This document shows, one piece after another, positions 1-8,592 of a stretch of 64,000 bases of DNA. The stretch is taken from NCBI RefSeq assembly GCF_015182315.1, contig NZ_PRDL01000001.1, forward strand, positions 2,170,001-2,234,000, written 5' to 3'. The notes below the pieces were generated by a model that was given only the letters and a program-made list of their open reading frames with translations, did no database searches and had not been told where the DNA came from. A program made the translations under genes and the position numbers. This DNA is from Cellvibrio polysaccharolyticus. GTDB lineage: Bacteria; Pseudomonadota; Gammaproteobacteria; Pseudomonadales; Cellvibrionaceae. Within the stretch, counting starts at the first letter, position 1, and each line of letters begins with the position of its first letter.

Positions 1-173
1 ATATCTCATTTCCCGCTTCATAAACTCTCCTTGTATTTCTTTCTCCCGCAGGCTGGTTCTTTATCCGGTTTGACGGGCTGCCTTAATAATTCATTGCGTA
101 AGCTGAACTTTCAGTTTTTTGTTGCCATCGTTATCTATCAGCTGCCGCTGGCTTCTGCTAATCCTTCATAAGC

Positions 174-202
174 TTTACAAGTGTGTAAGGACAATCTAGT
201 AT
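174..202 (+). promoter_or_regulatory. Candidate sigma-70 promoter of the GH18 gene
   Basis: TTTACA at 174-179 (five of six to TTGACA) and TAGTAT at 197-202 (four of six to TATAAT) are separated by exactly 17 bp. Transcription would start near 209, about 70 nt before the GH18 start codon. The rest of 1-279 shows no convincing gene. The match is by eye and the start site is inferred. Confidence 0.5.
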
Positions 203-207
203 TCTCG

Positions 208-219
208 GACAACGTTGTC
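208..219. promoter_or_regulatory. Palindromic operator, LacI-family type
   Basis: GACAACGTTGTC is a perfect 12-bp palindrome with a central CG, the form bound by LacI-family regulators. It resembles operators of sugar and N-acetylglucosamine regulators such as NagR/NagQ-like proteins. It lies immediately downstream of the candidate -10 element and covers the predicted start of transcription, where a bound repressor would block the GH18 gene. No regulator gene is in the window, so the identity of the protein is inference. Confidence 0.5.
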
Positions 220-279
220 TGTATCGGCAAGTAATACACTTTCCGCCCTGCGGAATTACCTGATTTTGGAGATAAGAAT

Positions 280-1332
280 ATGCGCGTTAAAGCACCAAAA
301 TTATTGAGTTTTCGTCGTTGTGTATACACTTTTTTATTGGCTGGGGCGGTGCTTCTTGCCACCTCCGCCAATGCAGAGACGCGTGTGGTGGGTTATGTTC
401 CCTCCTATAAAAATATGTCGGCGGTGGTCGATAAAACCGATTTAAACAAGCTTACCCATATCAATATTTCATTCCTGAATCCTTCGGCAAATGGTGCTGT
501 TGCGGTCGATGGAAATCCGGTGTGTATGCCGGGTGCGGCGAGTGGCAACGCGGCGGGGTCCGAAATCCATTCAGTGGTTAAAAAAGCCCACCAGGCGGGC
601 GTTAAGGTTTTGGTCTCGGTGGCAGGCGGGGTTATTCCGGCGTGTTCGGGTGATTGGGCACAACTGCTGCAGCCTGCCAGCCGTGCGCAACTGGTGGACA
701 ATTTGTTGCAGTTTGTCAGTGACTTTAATCTGGATGGCATCGATATTGATATTGAAGGTGTGCTGCTAACCGCTATTGATGAGGCCGGAAATTACACGCC
801 GTTTATTCAGGCGCTGCGTAGCGGTCTGCCGGATGGAAAGTTATTAACGGCGGCTACCGCCTCTTATGTGGGCGGCATGGTTCCCGAGTCGTCGCTGCCG
901 TATTTTGATTTTGTCACTTTGATGTCCTATGACAGCATTGGGCCGAGTTGGGGTGTTGCCGGTAGCGAGCATTCAAGTTTTGCTCAGGCGCAGGCAGATG
1001 TCAGTCTATGGCAATCGCGCGGCCTGGCAAAAAATAAATTGGTATTAGGTGTTCCCTTTTACGGCTACGGGTATGGTGAGTATCGGCCAGACTACAGCTT
1101 CGCCGATATTGTTGCGCAGTTTGGTGCGGAGGCCGCAGAGAAAGATTTGATTGGAAAAGCGTGCGCCGGTTGCAGCTATATTACTTACAACGGCATTCCA
1201 ACCATTCGCAATAAAACCCGTTTGGGGCTTGCTGTAGGTTCGGGGGTGATGATCTGGGAGATGGATCATGATGGCACGGGTGAGCACAGCTTGCTGACGG
1301 TGATTTCGGAAGAAATTAACCGAAAAAAATAG
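280..1332 (+). CDS. Secreted glycoside hydrolase family 18 (chitinase-like)
   Basis: This is a 350-residue GH18 protein that probably hydrolyses chitin or a related N-acetylglucosamine polymer outside the cytoplasm. A signal peptide is visible: Arg/Lys-rich start, hydrophobic stretch around residues 16-28, and a probable cut after SANA near residue 32. The GH18 active-site motif DGIDIDIE ends at Glu159, the expected catalytic acid. The MSYD motif that follows it (about residue 213) and a late Trp (MIWEMD) also fit the family barrel. There is no separate carbohydrate-binding domain, so this is a short single-domain enzyme. A GGAG ribosome site precedes ATG 280. It is convergent with rhlE and not in an operon. 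The family is sure; the exact substrate (chitin, chitooligosaccharide or a glycoprotein glycan) is not. Confidence 0.9.
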   Translation: MRVKAPKLLSFRRCVYTFLLAGAVLLATSANAETRVVGYVPSYKNMSAVVDKTDLNKLTHINISFLNPSANGAVAVDGNPVCMPGAASGNAAGSEIHSVVKKAHQAGVKVLVSVAGGVIPACSGDWAQLLQPASRAQLVDNLLQFVSDFNLDGIDIDIEGVLLTAIDEAGNYTPFIQALRSGLPDGKLLTAATASYVGGMVPESSLPYFDFVTLMSYDSIGPSWGVAGSEHSSFAQAQADVSLWQSRGLAKNKLVLGVPFYGYGYGEYRPDYSFADIVAQFGAEAAEKDLIGKACAGCSYITYNGIPTIRNKTRLGLAVGSGVMIWEMDHDGTGEHSLLTVISEEINRKK

Positions 1333-1417
1333 CAGCCAACTCATCGCATTCAGGGAACAGCAGGGGCAGGGCGCTTTCGATGGGTTTTCAATGGGAAAAG
1401 CAGTAGGTCTTGCAGTG

Positions 1418-1442
1418 AGATCCCCTTTTAAAAAGGGGATCT
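1418..1442. repeat. Perfect palindrome between convergent genes
   Basis: Two 12-bp arms (AGATCCCCTTTT and its complement) flank a single central base. It lies between the converging GH18 and rhlE genes. It lacks a downstream T-run and a real loop, so it is not a classic intrinsic terminator. It could be a cruciform or a processed hairpin. Confidence 0.6.
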
Positions 1443-1456
1443 ACAACTCAAACCTT

Positions 1457-1489
1457 GCATCGTTACGCGGATTTTATACGTAACGATGC
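1457..1489. terminator. Hairpin at the convergent GH18/rhlE junction
   Basis: An 11-bp perfect stem (GCATCGTTACG, 1457-1467, with its complement at 1479-1489) encloses an 11-nt loop, 10 bases past the rhlE stop. No strong U-tract follows on either strand. A terminator role is inferred from position; the stem itself is plain in the sequence. Confidence 0.45.
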
Positions 1490-1498
1490 GGGGCAAAA

Positions 1499-2878
1499 TC
1501 AGGCAGACGTCTTCGGCGCTGCTCTTCTTGGGCCTGAAGAGTGGGAACCGCTTCCTTTACGGTGTCCTGTCGCCGCCGGCTTGCCTTTTTGATTGCCATT
1601 GGCCGGCTTTGCGCCCAGCTTCGGCTTGTTACTGGCCGCACCTGGTTTTCTTGGTGCACCACGACCGCCTCCATTGTTGTTGCGGGCAATGGTGGTATTA
1701 CGGCCGAGCTGAATAGGCTCGGGAGCAATGGTCGGATCCGGCTCGAAGCCTTCAATCACCACCTTTTCAATATCCCGCTTGATCAGCTTTTCAATATCGC
1801 GCAGAAATTTGTGCTCATCAATACACACCAATGACACGGCTTCACCCTCGCGCTCGGCGCGACCGGTACGACCAATGCGGTGTACATAGTCTTCCGGCAC
1901 GTTGGGCAATTCATAATTGACGACGTGCGGCAGCTGATCAATATCAATACCGCGCGCGGCGATATCGGTAGCTACCAATGCGCGCACGCCGCCATTTTTA
2001 AAATCTTCCAATGCCTTGGTGCGAGCACCCTGGCTTTTATTACCGTGAATAGCGGCTGCAGAAATACCGTCCTGCTGCAGTTGCTCGGTCAAACGGTTGG
2101 CGCCGTGTTTGGTGCGGGTAAAAATAAGTACTTGTTTCCAGTTACCTTCCTGAACCAGCTTTGTCAGCAGCTCACGCTTGCGGTGGCGGTCTACCGGAAG
2201 AATGCGCTGGGTAACGCGTTCGGATGCAGTATTGCGACGGGCAACTTCAATCAACGCCGGCTGGTTAAGCAGGCGGTCAGCCAGAGCTTTGATCTCGTCG
2301 GAGAAGGTGGCAGAAAACAACAGGTTTTGACGTTGTTTTGGCAGTAAAGCCAATACTTTTTTTATGTCATGAATAAAACCCATATCGAGCATGCGATCGG
2401 CTTCATCCAGTACCAGAATTTCTACCTGCTTTAGCGAAACGGCATTTTGCTGAACCAGATCCAGCAAGCGCCCGGGCGTGGCAACCAGAATATCAACACC
2501 GCCACGCAACTTCATCATTTGCGGATTAATGCTTACGCCGCCAAACACCACCAGTGAACGCAACGGCAAATACTTGCTGTAGCTGCGCACGTTTTCATAC
2601 ACCTGGGCAGCCAGTTCGCGGGTGGGCGTCAAAATAAGTGCGCGTACCGGTCTTTTTTGTGTCGCTGACCCGGTGGCTGAGTTGCGGCTCAACAGTTCCA
2701 GCAATGGCAGGGTGAAGCCGGCGGTTTTACCGGTTCCGGTTTGTGCCCCTGCCAATAAATCGCCGCCTTTTAATACCGCGGGAATGGCCTGAGCCTGAAT
2801 AGCGGTGGGAGATTGGTAACCTTCTTCGGCAATAGCACGAAGAATATCGGCACGCAGGCCGAGATTTTCAAATGTCAT
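1499..2878 (-). CDS. rhlE: DEAD-box ATP-dependent RNA helicase RhlE
   Basis: This is a 459-residue RNA helicase of the RhlE group, which remodels RNA in ribosome assembly and mRNA turnover. It shows the family motifs in order: Q-motif region near residues 10-30, Walker A AQTGTGKT, PTRELA, the DEAD box in VLDEADRML, SAT in LLFSATF, and HRIGRTGR in the second RecA lobe. The last 70 or so residues form a basic, Gly/Lys/Pro-rich tail typical of RhlE RNA-binding extensions. I chose the MTFENLG start at 2878 because AGGAAA lies just upstream; the reading frame is open seven codons further. It stands alone on the minus strand, divergent from fleS across about 410 bases. Confidence 0.93.
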   Translation of the reverse strand: MTFENLGLRADILRAIAEEGYQSPTAIQAQAIPAVLKGGDLLAGAQTGTGKTAGFTLPLLELLSRNSATGSATQKRPVRALILTPTRELAAQVYENVRSYSKYLPLRSLVVFGGVSINPQMMKLRGGVDILVATPGRLLDLVQQNAVSLKQVEILVLDEADRMLDMGFIHDIKKVLALLPKQRQNLLFSATFSDEIKALADRLLNQPALIEVARRNTASERVTQRILPVDRHRKRELLTKLVQEGNWKQVLIFTRTKHGANRLTEQLQQDGISAAAIHGNKSQGARTKALEDFKNGGVRALVATDIAARGIDIDQLPHVVNYELPNVPEDYVHRIGRTGRAEREGEAVSLVCIDEHKFLRDIEKLIKRDIEKVVIEGFEPDPTIAPEPIQLGRNTTIARNNNGGGRGAPRKPGAASNKPKLGAKPANGNQKGKPAATGHRKGSGSHSSGPRRAAPKTSA

Positions 2879-3198
2879 AGGAATTTCCTGTGGCTCCATC
2901 CACCCGATGTCGCGGGCACGGTCCTGGGGAGCCGGAAGAGGGCGGTTTGCTGTTGAATGAAACCGCTAATAGAAAGGCAATGCTGACCGTATAGGCACTG
3001 TGGCGCGCACTATACAGGAGTTGCTGCAGGTTGACCATTAAGTCACCAGGGAAATTCGCGAGCCGGGAAAATCGAATTTTGTGGCGGTCACCGTCTGGCG
3101 CATGCGGCGCACGGCAGATAACTCGTCTATTCGCCAATGTTTTGACTTGGGTAGATTTTTATGTTTTTAACTGGTTGAAAATATTGAAGTTTTTTTGT
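2879..3198. other. Intergenic region between rhlE and fleS
   Basis: This gap separates the divergent rhlE and fleS genes. I see no gene in it. In Pseudomonas the master regulator fleQ lies just before fleS; it is absent here. The sigma-54 promoter of fleS follows at its right end. The rhlE promoter should also be here, but no site is clear enough to mark. Confidence 0.5.
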
Positions 3199-3214
3199 TG
3201 GCATTGTGTTTGCA
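3199..3214 (+). promoter_or_regulatory. Sigma-54 promoter of fleSR
   Basis: TGGCATTGTGTTTGCA carries the -24 TGGCA and -12 TTGCA elements with exactly the spacing required for RpoN (GG to GC). It lies 75 nt upstream of the fleS ATG. In Pseudomonas fleSR is transcribed by RpoN with FleQ, so motif and gene agree. Confidence 0.8.
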
Positions 3215-3289
3215 ATTACTCTTGAAACCGGATGCTCTACGTCGACATTGTGACGAAGTTCCGACATCAACTGCCAAAAGGAAGACGTT

Positions 3290-4564
3290 ATGTCTCAGGG
3301 TGTTTCGCTCGCTAGTCCCCGCGCTGCACGCATGATTACCGTGCCGACAGCCACCCTGACGGTTGCGCCTTTTTCGGGAAAAGTGAAAACCCCTGAAATG
3401 CAACAAGCGTTCGACCTGTTCAATGAAATGTCACGACAACTCAGCGATTCCTATTCGGTACTGGAAAGTCGTGTGGCCGAGTTAAATCAGGAACTGACAA
3501 TCGTTTCTGAAAAGCGCATTCAGGAGCTGGCAGAAAAAGAAAAATTGGCACATCGCCTGGAAAGCCTGATCAATTTTCTGCCCGGTGGTGTGGTGGTGCT
3601 GGACTCCAGTGGTCGGGTGTCAGAATGTAATCCGGTCGCGGTCGATTATCTCGGCGAGCCGCTGCAAGGCGAATTATGGCGTGACGTTATTACTCGCAGC
3701 TTTGCGCCGCGACAGGACGATGGCCATGAAGTGTCATTGCACGATGGTCGCCGTATCAGTATCACCACGCGCAGCCTCGGTGTTGACGGTCAAATTATTC
3801 TGTTAACCGACCAAACTGAAACCCGCCGTCTGCAAAGCGAATTAAGCCGTCATGAACGTTTGTCGGCGCTGGGGCAAATGATGTCGGCGCTGGCGCATCA
3901 AATCAGAACGCCGCTTTCTGCCGCCATGTTGTATGCCGGTCATTTGTGTTCAGGTTCGCTGGATGAAACCCGCAAGCAACAATTTTCAGAAAAAATTTAT
4001 AGCCGCCTGAATCATATTGAACGTCAGGTGCAGGACATGTTGTTGTTCGTCAAAGGCGAACTGCCCTTGAATGACGTCATCAGCGTCGCTGAATTGCAAG
4101 ATCATCTTGAAGAAGCCATGGAAGTTCCGCTGCTGACCACCGGATCCGTTTGCGAATGGCGCAACGATGCCCGCGAACATTTTATTTTGTGTAACCGCGA
4201 CGCGCTGGTCGGTGCGGTATTAAACCTGGTTAACAATGCTATTCAGGCAGTGGAAAAAAATGCCCGGTTACGCATTGAGCTGTCTTCCATAACGCTGGGT
4301 GACCAATCCGCGCCGCAATTGCTGGTGCGCGTGGTTGATAACGGCCCCGGTATGTCCGAGTCGCTGCTGGCGCGCGTCGGTGAAATTTTTGTAACAACCA
4401 AATCCCAAGGTACCGGTTTGGGCCTTGCGGTAGTGCATGCGGTTACGCGCGCACACAAAGGCAAATTCTTTTTGCAATCCGAATTGGGGCAGGGAACCTG
4501 CGCCAATGTTCTACTTCCTATCGCCCGATTTAATTCGCCGGTTATTCAGGAGAATGCGTTATGA
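3290..4564 (+). CDS. fleS: Flagellar sensor histidine kinase FleS
   Basis: This is a 424-residue cytoplasmic histidine kinase that phosphorylates FleR to switch on the middle flagellar genes. It has an N-terminal coiled-coil stretch (about residues 40-95) and a PAS-like sensor domain (about 95-185). The HisKA domain follows, with the phosphoacceptor His203 in ALAHQIRTPLS. The C-terminal ATPase domain has the N-box NLVNNAIQAV, DNGPGM and GTGLGLAV. No membrane segment is visible, as for Pseudomonas FleS. The gene starts at ATG 3290 after AAGGAAG, and its stop overlaps the fleR start in an ATGA, so the two are translationally coupled. It is driven by the sigma-54 promoter at 3199. Confidence 0.93.
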   Translation: MSQGVSLASPRAARMITVPTATLTVAPFSGKVKTPEMQQAFDLFNEMSRQLSDSYSVLESRVAELNQELTIVSEKRIQELAEKEKLAHRLESLINFLPGGVVVLDSSGRVSECNPVAVDYLGEPLQGELWRDVITRSFAPRQDDGHEVSLHDGRRISITTRSLGVDGQIILLTDQTETRRLQSELSRHERLSALGQMMSALAHQIRTPLSAAMLYAGHLCSGSLDETRKQQFSEKIYSRLNHIERQVQDMLLFVKGELPLNDVISVAELQDHLEEAMEVPLLTTGSVCEWRNDAREHFILCNRDALVGAVLNLVNNAIQAVEKNARLRIELSSITLGDQSAPQLLVRVVDNGPGMSESLLARVGEIFVTTKSQGTGLGLAVVHAVTRAHKGKFFLQSELGQGTCANVLLPIARFNSPVIQENAL

Positions 4565-6108
4565 GTCTCGCTGCGCAATGTAAGCCATCCGTAGATTTGA
4601 TTAAAGTTATGGTGGTAGAAGACGACCCCAATTTGCGTGAGGCGCTCTGCGACACTTTACAGTTGGCTGATTACGACGTTCTTGTGGCCGCCAGTGCCGA
4701 AGAGGCAATGGTGCAGCTGGGGCGACACGCGGATGTGCGAATGATTGTTTCCGATGTCAACATGGGCAACATGAGCGGCCATGATTTATTGCGGGAAGTG
4801 AAAAAAAACTGGCCGCATATTCCCATGCTGTTGATTACGGCTTACGCCAGCATCAGCGATTCTGTTGATGCCATGCGCTGCGGTGCGGTCGATTATCTGG
4901 TAAAACCGTTTGCGCCGGATATTTTGATTGAAACCGTTGGTCGCCATGTAGGGACAGTGTCCTCACCGGATGACGAACCGGTTGCCAATGCCGCGTCCAG
5001 CCAACAGTTGTTGCAGTTGTCCCGCCGCGTTGCCCAGTCAGAATCTACGGTATTGATTGTGGGCGAATCCGGTACCGGTAAAGAAGTACTGGCGCGTTAC
5101 ATTCACAACCATTCTCCCCGTAAAAAGCAGCCTTTTATTGCCATTAACTGTGCAGCCATTCCGGAAAATATGCTGGAAGCCATGTTGTTTGGACATGAGA
5201 AAGGTGCTTACACCGGCGCTCATGCCAGCGCGCCTGGCAAGTTCGAACAAGCGAACGGTGGCACTTTGTTGCTCGACGAAATTTCCGAAATGGATATCGG
5301 CTTGCAAGCGAAATTGTTGCGCGTGTTACAAGAGCGTGAAGTGGAGCGCCTGGGTGGCCGCAAAACAATCAAATTGGATGTTCGTGTTATTGCCACTTCC
5401 AACCGTGATATTCGCAACGAAGTGGTGGCCGGCAAATTCCGTGAAGACTTGTATTACCGTTTGAGCGTACTGCCTTTGCAGTGGGCTCCGCTGCGTGATC
5501 GGATTGATGACATTGTGCCGCTGGCAGAAAAAATTCTGCAAAAACATGCCCGCAAACAAAATCGTAGTGGTGTCAGCTTGTCTATGGATGCCATGCAAAC
5601 CATGATTGCCTGGCCGTGGCCTGGTAATGTGCGCGAATTGGATAACGTCATGCAGCGCGCGTTGATTTTGCAGTCGGGTAACCGCATCGGCGCTGCCGAC
5701 CTGGGCCTGGTTTCCGATACTATTTACAGTCAGAAGCCTGACCTGGTGATGGCCGCGCAACATTTTCAACAGCCGTCTGCTATCCAGCCGGTGGCTGCGC
5801 CGATTGCCGCCAGTATACCGTCAGCGGTGGATCATCCGTTTTCGGTGGTGACGCCGGTTCGTTCTGCGCCGGTATTTCAGGTGTCAAATTTTGACCCGGA
5901 TAATATTCGCATCGCCAACCCGGACTATGCGCGCAACCCGCAATTGGGCAACGACCTCAAACAGCGCGAATATGAAATTATTATGAATACATTGCATCAG
6001 GAGCGTGGCAGCCGTAAAAATACCGCCGAGCGTTTGGGGATTAGCCCGAGAACCTTGCGTTACAAAATTGCTCGCTTGCGCGAAGATGGTTTTGAGATTA
6101 CTGAATGA
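4561..6108 (+). CDS. fleR: Sigma-54-dependent response regulator FleR
   Basis: This is a 515-residue NtrC-family activator and the partner of FleS. The receiver domain (about residues 14-130) has Asp65 as phosphoacceptor in VSDVNMG. The AAA+ domain carries Walker A GESGTGKE and the sigma-54 contact loop in the form GAYTGA instead of the commoner GAFTGA. It also has LLLDEISEMD as Walker B and an arginine-finger region. A Fis-type helix-turn-helix closes the protein (GISPRTLRYKI). A Pro/Ala-rich linker of about 60 residues separates the AAA+ and DNA-binding parts. Expected targets are the sigma-54 promoters downstream, such as those before fliE, fliK and fliL. The ATGA overlap with fleS and the terminator at 6187 define a two-gene operon. 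Confidence 0.94.
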   Translation: MSLAAQCKPSVDLIKVMVVEDDPNLREALCDTLQLADYDVLVAASAEEAMVQLGRHADVRMIVSDVNMGNMSGHDLLREVKKNWPHIPMLLITAYASISDSVDAMRCGAVDYLVKPFAPDILIETVGRHVGTVSSPDDEPVANAASSQQLLQLSRRVAQSESTVLIVGESGTGKEVLARYIHNHSPRKKQPFIAINCAAIPENMLEAMLFGHEKGAYTGAHASAPGKFEQANGGTLLLDEISEMDIGLQAKLLRVLQEREVERLGGRKTIKLDVRVIATSNRDIRNEVVAGKFREDLYYRLSVLPLQWAPLRDRIDDIVPLAEKILQKHARKQNRSGVSLSMDAMQTMIAWPWPGNVRELDNVMQRALILQSGNRIGAADLGLVSDTIYSQKPDLVMAAQHFQQPSAIQPVAAPIAASIPSAVDHPFSVVTPVRSAPVFQVSNFDPDNIRIANPDYARNPQLGNDLKQREYEIIMNTLHQERGSRKNTAERLGISPRTLRYKIARLREDGFEITE

Positions 6109-6186
6109 CGGTGATTCTGCTTTTTTCGGAACCAACGTTCTGAGGATAAACCCGCATTGTGCTGGCTTGAAGTGTCAGCAACCTGA

Positions 6187-6215
6187 ATCCCCGGCCTTAA
6201 CAGTCGGGGATTTTT
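6187..6215 (+). terminator. Intrinsic terminator after fleSR
   Basis: A 7-bp stem (ATCCCCG at 6187-6193 with its complement at 6205-6211) and an 11-nt loop are followed at once by a T-rich run. It lies about 80 nt after the fleR stop and before the fliE promoter, so it ends the fleSR unit. Confidence 0.8.
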
Positions 6216-6308
6216 CTTACCTGTCATCCGCAATTATCTCTTCTTTTTTCCAATGCATTCTGCGCTGTTACGCTCTCCACCTGCCTGCTGTAGAAAAGCG
6301 GCAACAAT

Positions 6309-6324
6309 TGGCCTGCTTTGTGCA
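6309..6324 (+). promoter_or_regulatory. Sigma-54 promoter of the fliE operon
   Basis: TGGCCTGCTTTGTGCA has the GG and GC of the -24/-12 elements in correct register, with one departure in the -12 box (GTGC for TTGC). It precedes fliE by about 120 nt, leaving a long leader. Pseudomonas fliE is a known RpoN and FleR target. Confidence 0.6.
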
Positions 6325-6444
6325 ATATCTCTTCATAGCTGCCGCCTGCCACGAAGAATGACAATTTTCCGTCACCGTGTGCCGAAGGCTTTCATGACAA
6401 GTACCCGGATTCGGGTGCTGGATTTGTAAAAGTGGGACAAGGCT

Positions 6445-6813
6445 ATGACTGATCGCGTTGACATTAATCGTTTGCTGGTTGAAATGCGCTCGATGAAAGC
6501 ACAATCGCAAGCGTTTCAGCGCCCGCAGGGAATTAGCAATCTTGATGTCAGAAATATTCCCGGCCAGTCAGTCAACCCTGTCAATAAAACGCCGGGGTTT
6601 GGCGAGGTAATGTCACAGGCGATCAACAAGGTCAACGAGTTGCAAAAAAGTTCCAGCAGTATGGCTACCGCTTACGAGCGTGGTGTTGAGGGTGTCGATA
6701 TTACCGACGTTATGATTGCCTCGCAAAAATCGTCGGTTGCTTTTCAGGCCACCGTGCAAGTGCGCAATAAAGTGGTAGAAGCCTACCGCGATGTAATGAA
6801 TATGCCTATCTGA
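6445..6813 (+). CDS. fliE: Flagellar hook-basal body protein FliE
   Basis: FliE is a small periplasmic protein that joins the MS ring to the proximal rod and is exported by the flagellar type III system. The 122-residue product is of usual length. Its C-terminal half holds the conserved helix pair (VEGVDITDVMIASQKSS, then VQVRNKVVEAYRDVMNM) with the rod-type terminus. No signal peptide is present, as expected for a type III substrate. It is the first gene of fliEFGHIJ, following the sigma-54 promoter and a leader of about 110 nt. Confidence 0.95.
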   Translation: MTDRVDINRLLVEMRSMKAQSQAFQRPQGISNLDVRNIPGQSVNPVNKTPGFGEVMSQAINKVNELQKSSSSMATAYERGVEGVDITDVMIASQKSSVAFQATVQVRNKVVEAYRDVMNMPI

Positions 6814-6866
6814 TTTTGTTTACAACGAATCAGCTAACACAGACAGATTGAGTACAGGAAAAATTC

Positions 6867-8585
6867 ATGGCGGCTACTACTGATATGGCAAGCGAATCCG
6901 GCGGCGTAGAGCGATCTTCGCGCGGCAAACCGGGTGCCGGTTTGATTGAAGGGTTCAGCAACCTCAATATTGTTCGCCAGGCCGGCCTGATGATTGGCCT
7001 TGCGGCCAGCGTTGCCATCGGTGTGGCGGTTGCGGTGTGGACCATGGGTGGCAACACCAGTGAAGACTACCGCCCGCTGTTTGGCCGCATGGATAACCTG
7101 GACACCACCACGGTGATGGATGTGCTGGATCAACAGCGAATCAAATACCGCATGGACCCTAATACCGGCATCATTCTGGTTAATGGTAATGATGTGCATA
7201 TGGCGCGCTTGAAACTGGCAGAAGTCGGTTTGCCTGGAGAAACATCCACCGGCTTTGAATTGATGGATAAAGAGCAGCCGCTCGGTACCAGTCAGTTTGT
7301 TGAAAATACCCGCTACCATCGCAGCCTCGAAGGTGAACTGGCGCGAACCATCACCAGCATTACCAGTATTCGTTCTGCGCGTGTGCATTTGGCGTTGCCA
7401 AAGCGTTCGGTATTCGTGCGTGATGCCCGCAAGCCAACGGCTTCGGTATTTGTAGAAGTGTTTGCCGGTCGCAGTGTTGACCCCTTGCATGTAAAAGCCA
7501 TCACTAACCTGGTGGCATCCAGCATCCCGGATTTGCAGCCGGCGGATGTTACCGTGGTCGATCAGCGCGGCAATTTGCTGTCTACGGGTGAAGAAAATCA
7601 TGAATTATTATTGGCCGGTAAACAGCATGAATATGCCCGCACTGTAGAAGACGGCTTGATCAAACGCGTTAATGGAATTCTTGCGCCGGTGCTGGGCGGT
7701 GAAAATTTTCGGGCGGAAATCAGTGCCGATATTGACTTCACCGCCGTAGAACAGGCGGCCGAAACCTTTAACCCGGACTTGCCAGCGATTCGTAGTGAGC
7801 AGGTGCTGAACGAACAGCGCTCCAACGATGCAGCGGTAGGTATCCCTGGCGCTTTGACCAACCAGCCTCCAGGAACCACCACTCAGGTACCGGAGCAAAT
7901 TGATCCGGAAACCGGTTTACCAACCGGGCAAACCGCGCCGAAAAATACCCGCGAGCAGGCAACCCGTAATTTCGAGCTGGACCGTACCATCAGTTACACC
8001 CGCCATCAGCAAGGCACTCTCAAACGCCTGACCGTTGCCGTGGTGGTAGATGACAAGCTGGTGCGCAACGCTGAAGGTGTGGAAGTTTATCAACCCTGGA
8101 GTGACAACGAGCTGGAGCGTTTGGCGATTCTGGTACGCGATGCGGTAGGTTTTTCGGCGGCGCGTGGCGACAGCGTCAATGTTTTGAACTCGCCCTTTCA
8201 AAATCGTCAGGAAACCTGGGTGGCTGACGTAGTGCCCTGGTGGGAAACCTGGTTAATTCCCAACCTGAAATACATTGTCGGTTTAATTATTATCCTCGCG
8301 CTGATTTTCGGTTTGCTGTTGCCGGTGGCTCGCAGCCTGTCAAAATCCGCCGAAGAAGACCCGGATGATGAAGATGCACGCCAATTGGCTGCACTGGAAG
8401 CGGCCGGTATCGGTTACGATGGCCTCTCTGAAGAAACCGTTACACTGACCGGCGCCAGCGCCTTGATGTTGCCAGGCCCGGAAGAAAGTTACGAACAACA
8501 ATTGAACGCCATCAAAGGGTTGATTGCCGATGATCCGGGCCGTGTGGCCCAGGTGGTAAAAAGCTGGATAAACAGAGAAGAGTAA
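6867..8585 (+). CDS. fliF: Flagellar MS-ring protein FliF
   Basis: FliF forms the inner-membrane MS ring, the base on which the flagellum and export gate are built. The 572-residue product is of usual length. It has a first membrane segment near residues 36-56 (GLMIGLAASVAIGVAV), a large periplasmic part with ring-building motifs, and a second membrane segment near 465-490 (YIVGLIIILALIFGLLLPV). The cytoplasmic C-terminus, which binds FliG, ends in VVKSWINREE. AGGAAA precedes ATG 6867. fliG follows after only 7 nt. Confidence 0.96.
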   Translation: MAATTDMASESGGVERSSRGKPGAGLIEGFSNLNIVRQAGLMIGLAASVAIGVAVAVWTMGGNTSEDYRPLFGRMDNLDTTTVMDVLDQQRIKYRMDPNTGIILVNGNDVHMARLKLAEVGLPGETSTGFELMDKEQPLGTSQFVENTRYHRSLEGELARTITSITSIRSARVHLALPKRSVFVRDARKPTASVFVEVFAGRSVDPLHVKAITNLVASSIPDLQPADVTVVDQRGNLLSTGEENHELLLAGKQHEYARTVEDGLIKRVNGILAPVLGGENFRAEISADIDFTAVEQAAETFNPDLPAIRSEQVLNEQRSNDAAVGIPGALTNQPPGTTTQVPEQIDPETGLPTGQTAPKNTREQATRNFELDRTISYTRHQQGTLKRLTVAVVVDDKLVRNAEGVEVYQPWSDNELERLAILVRDAVGFSAARGDSVNVLNSPFQNRQETWVADVVPWWETWLIPNLKYIVGLIIILALIFGLLLPVARSLSKSAEEDPDDEDARQLAALEAAGIGYDGLSEETVTLTGASALMLPGPEESYEQQLNAIKGLIADDPGRVAQVVKSWINREE

Positions 8586-8592
8586 TCGGGCT

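Noticed and set aside
6834..7601. Long minus-strand open frame (255 codons) across fliF
   Set aside because: It lies wholly antisense to a well-supported fliF, has no recognisable domain or ribosome site, and reflects codon bias of the opposite strand.
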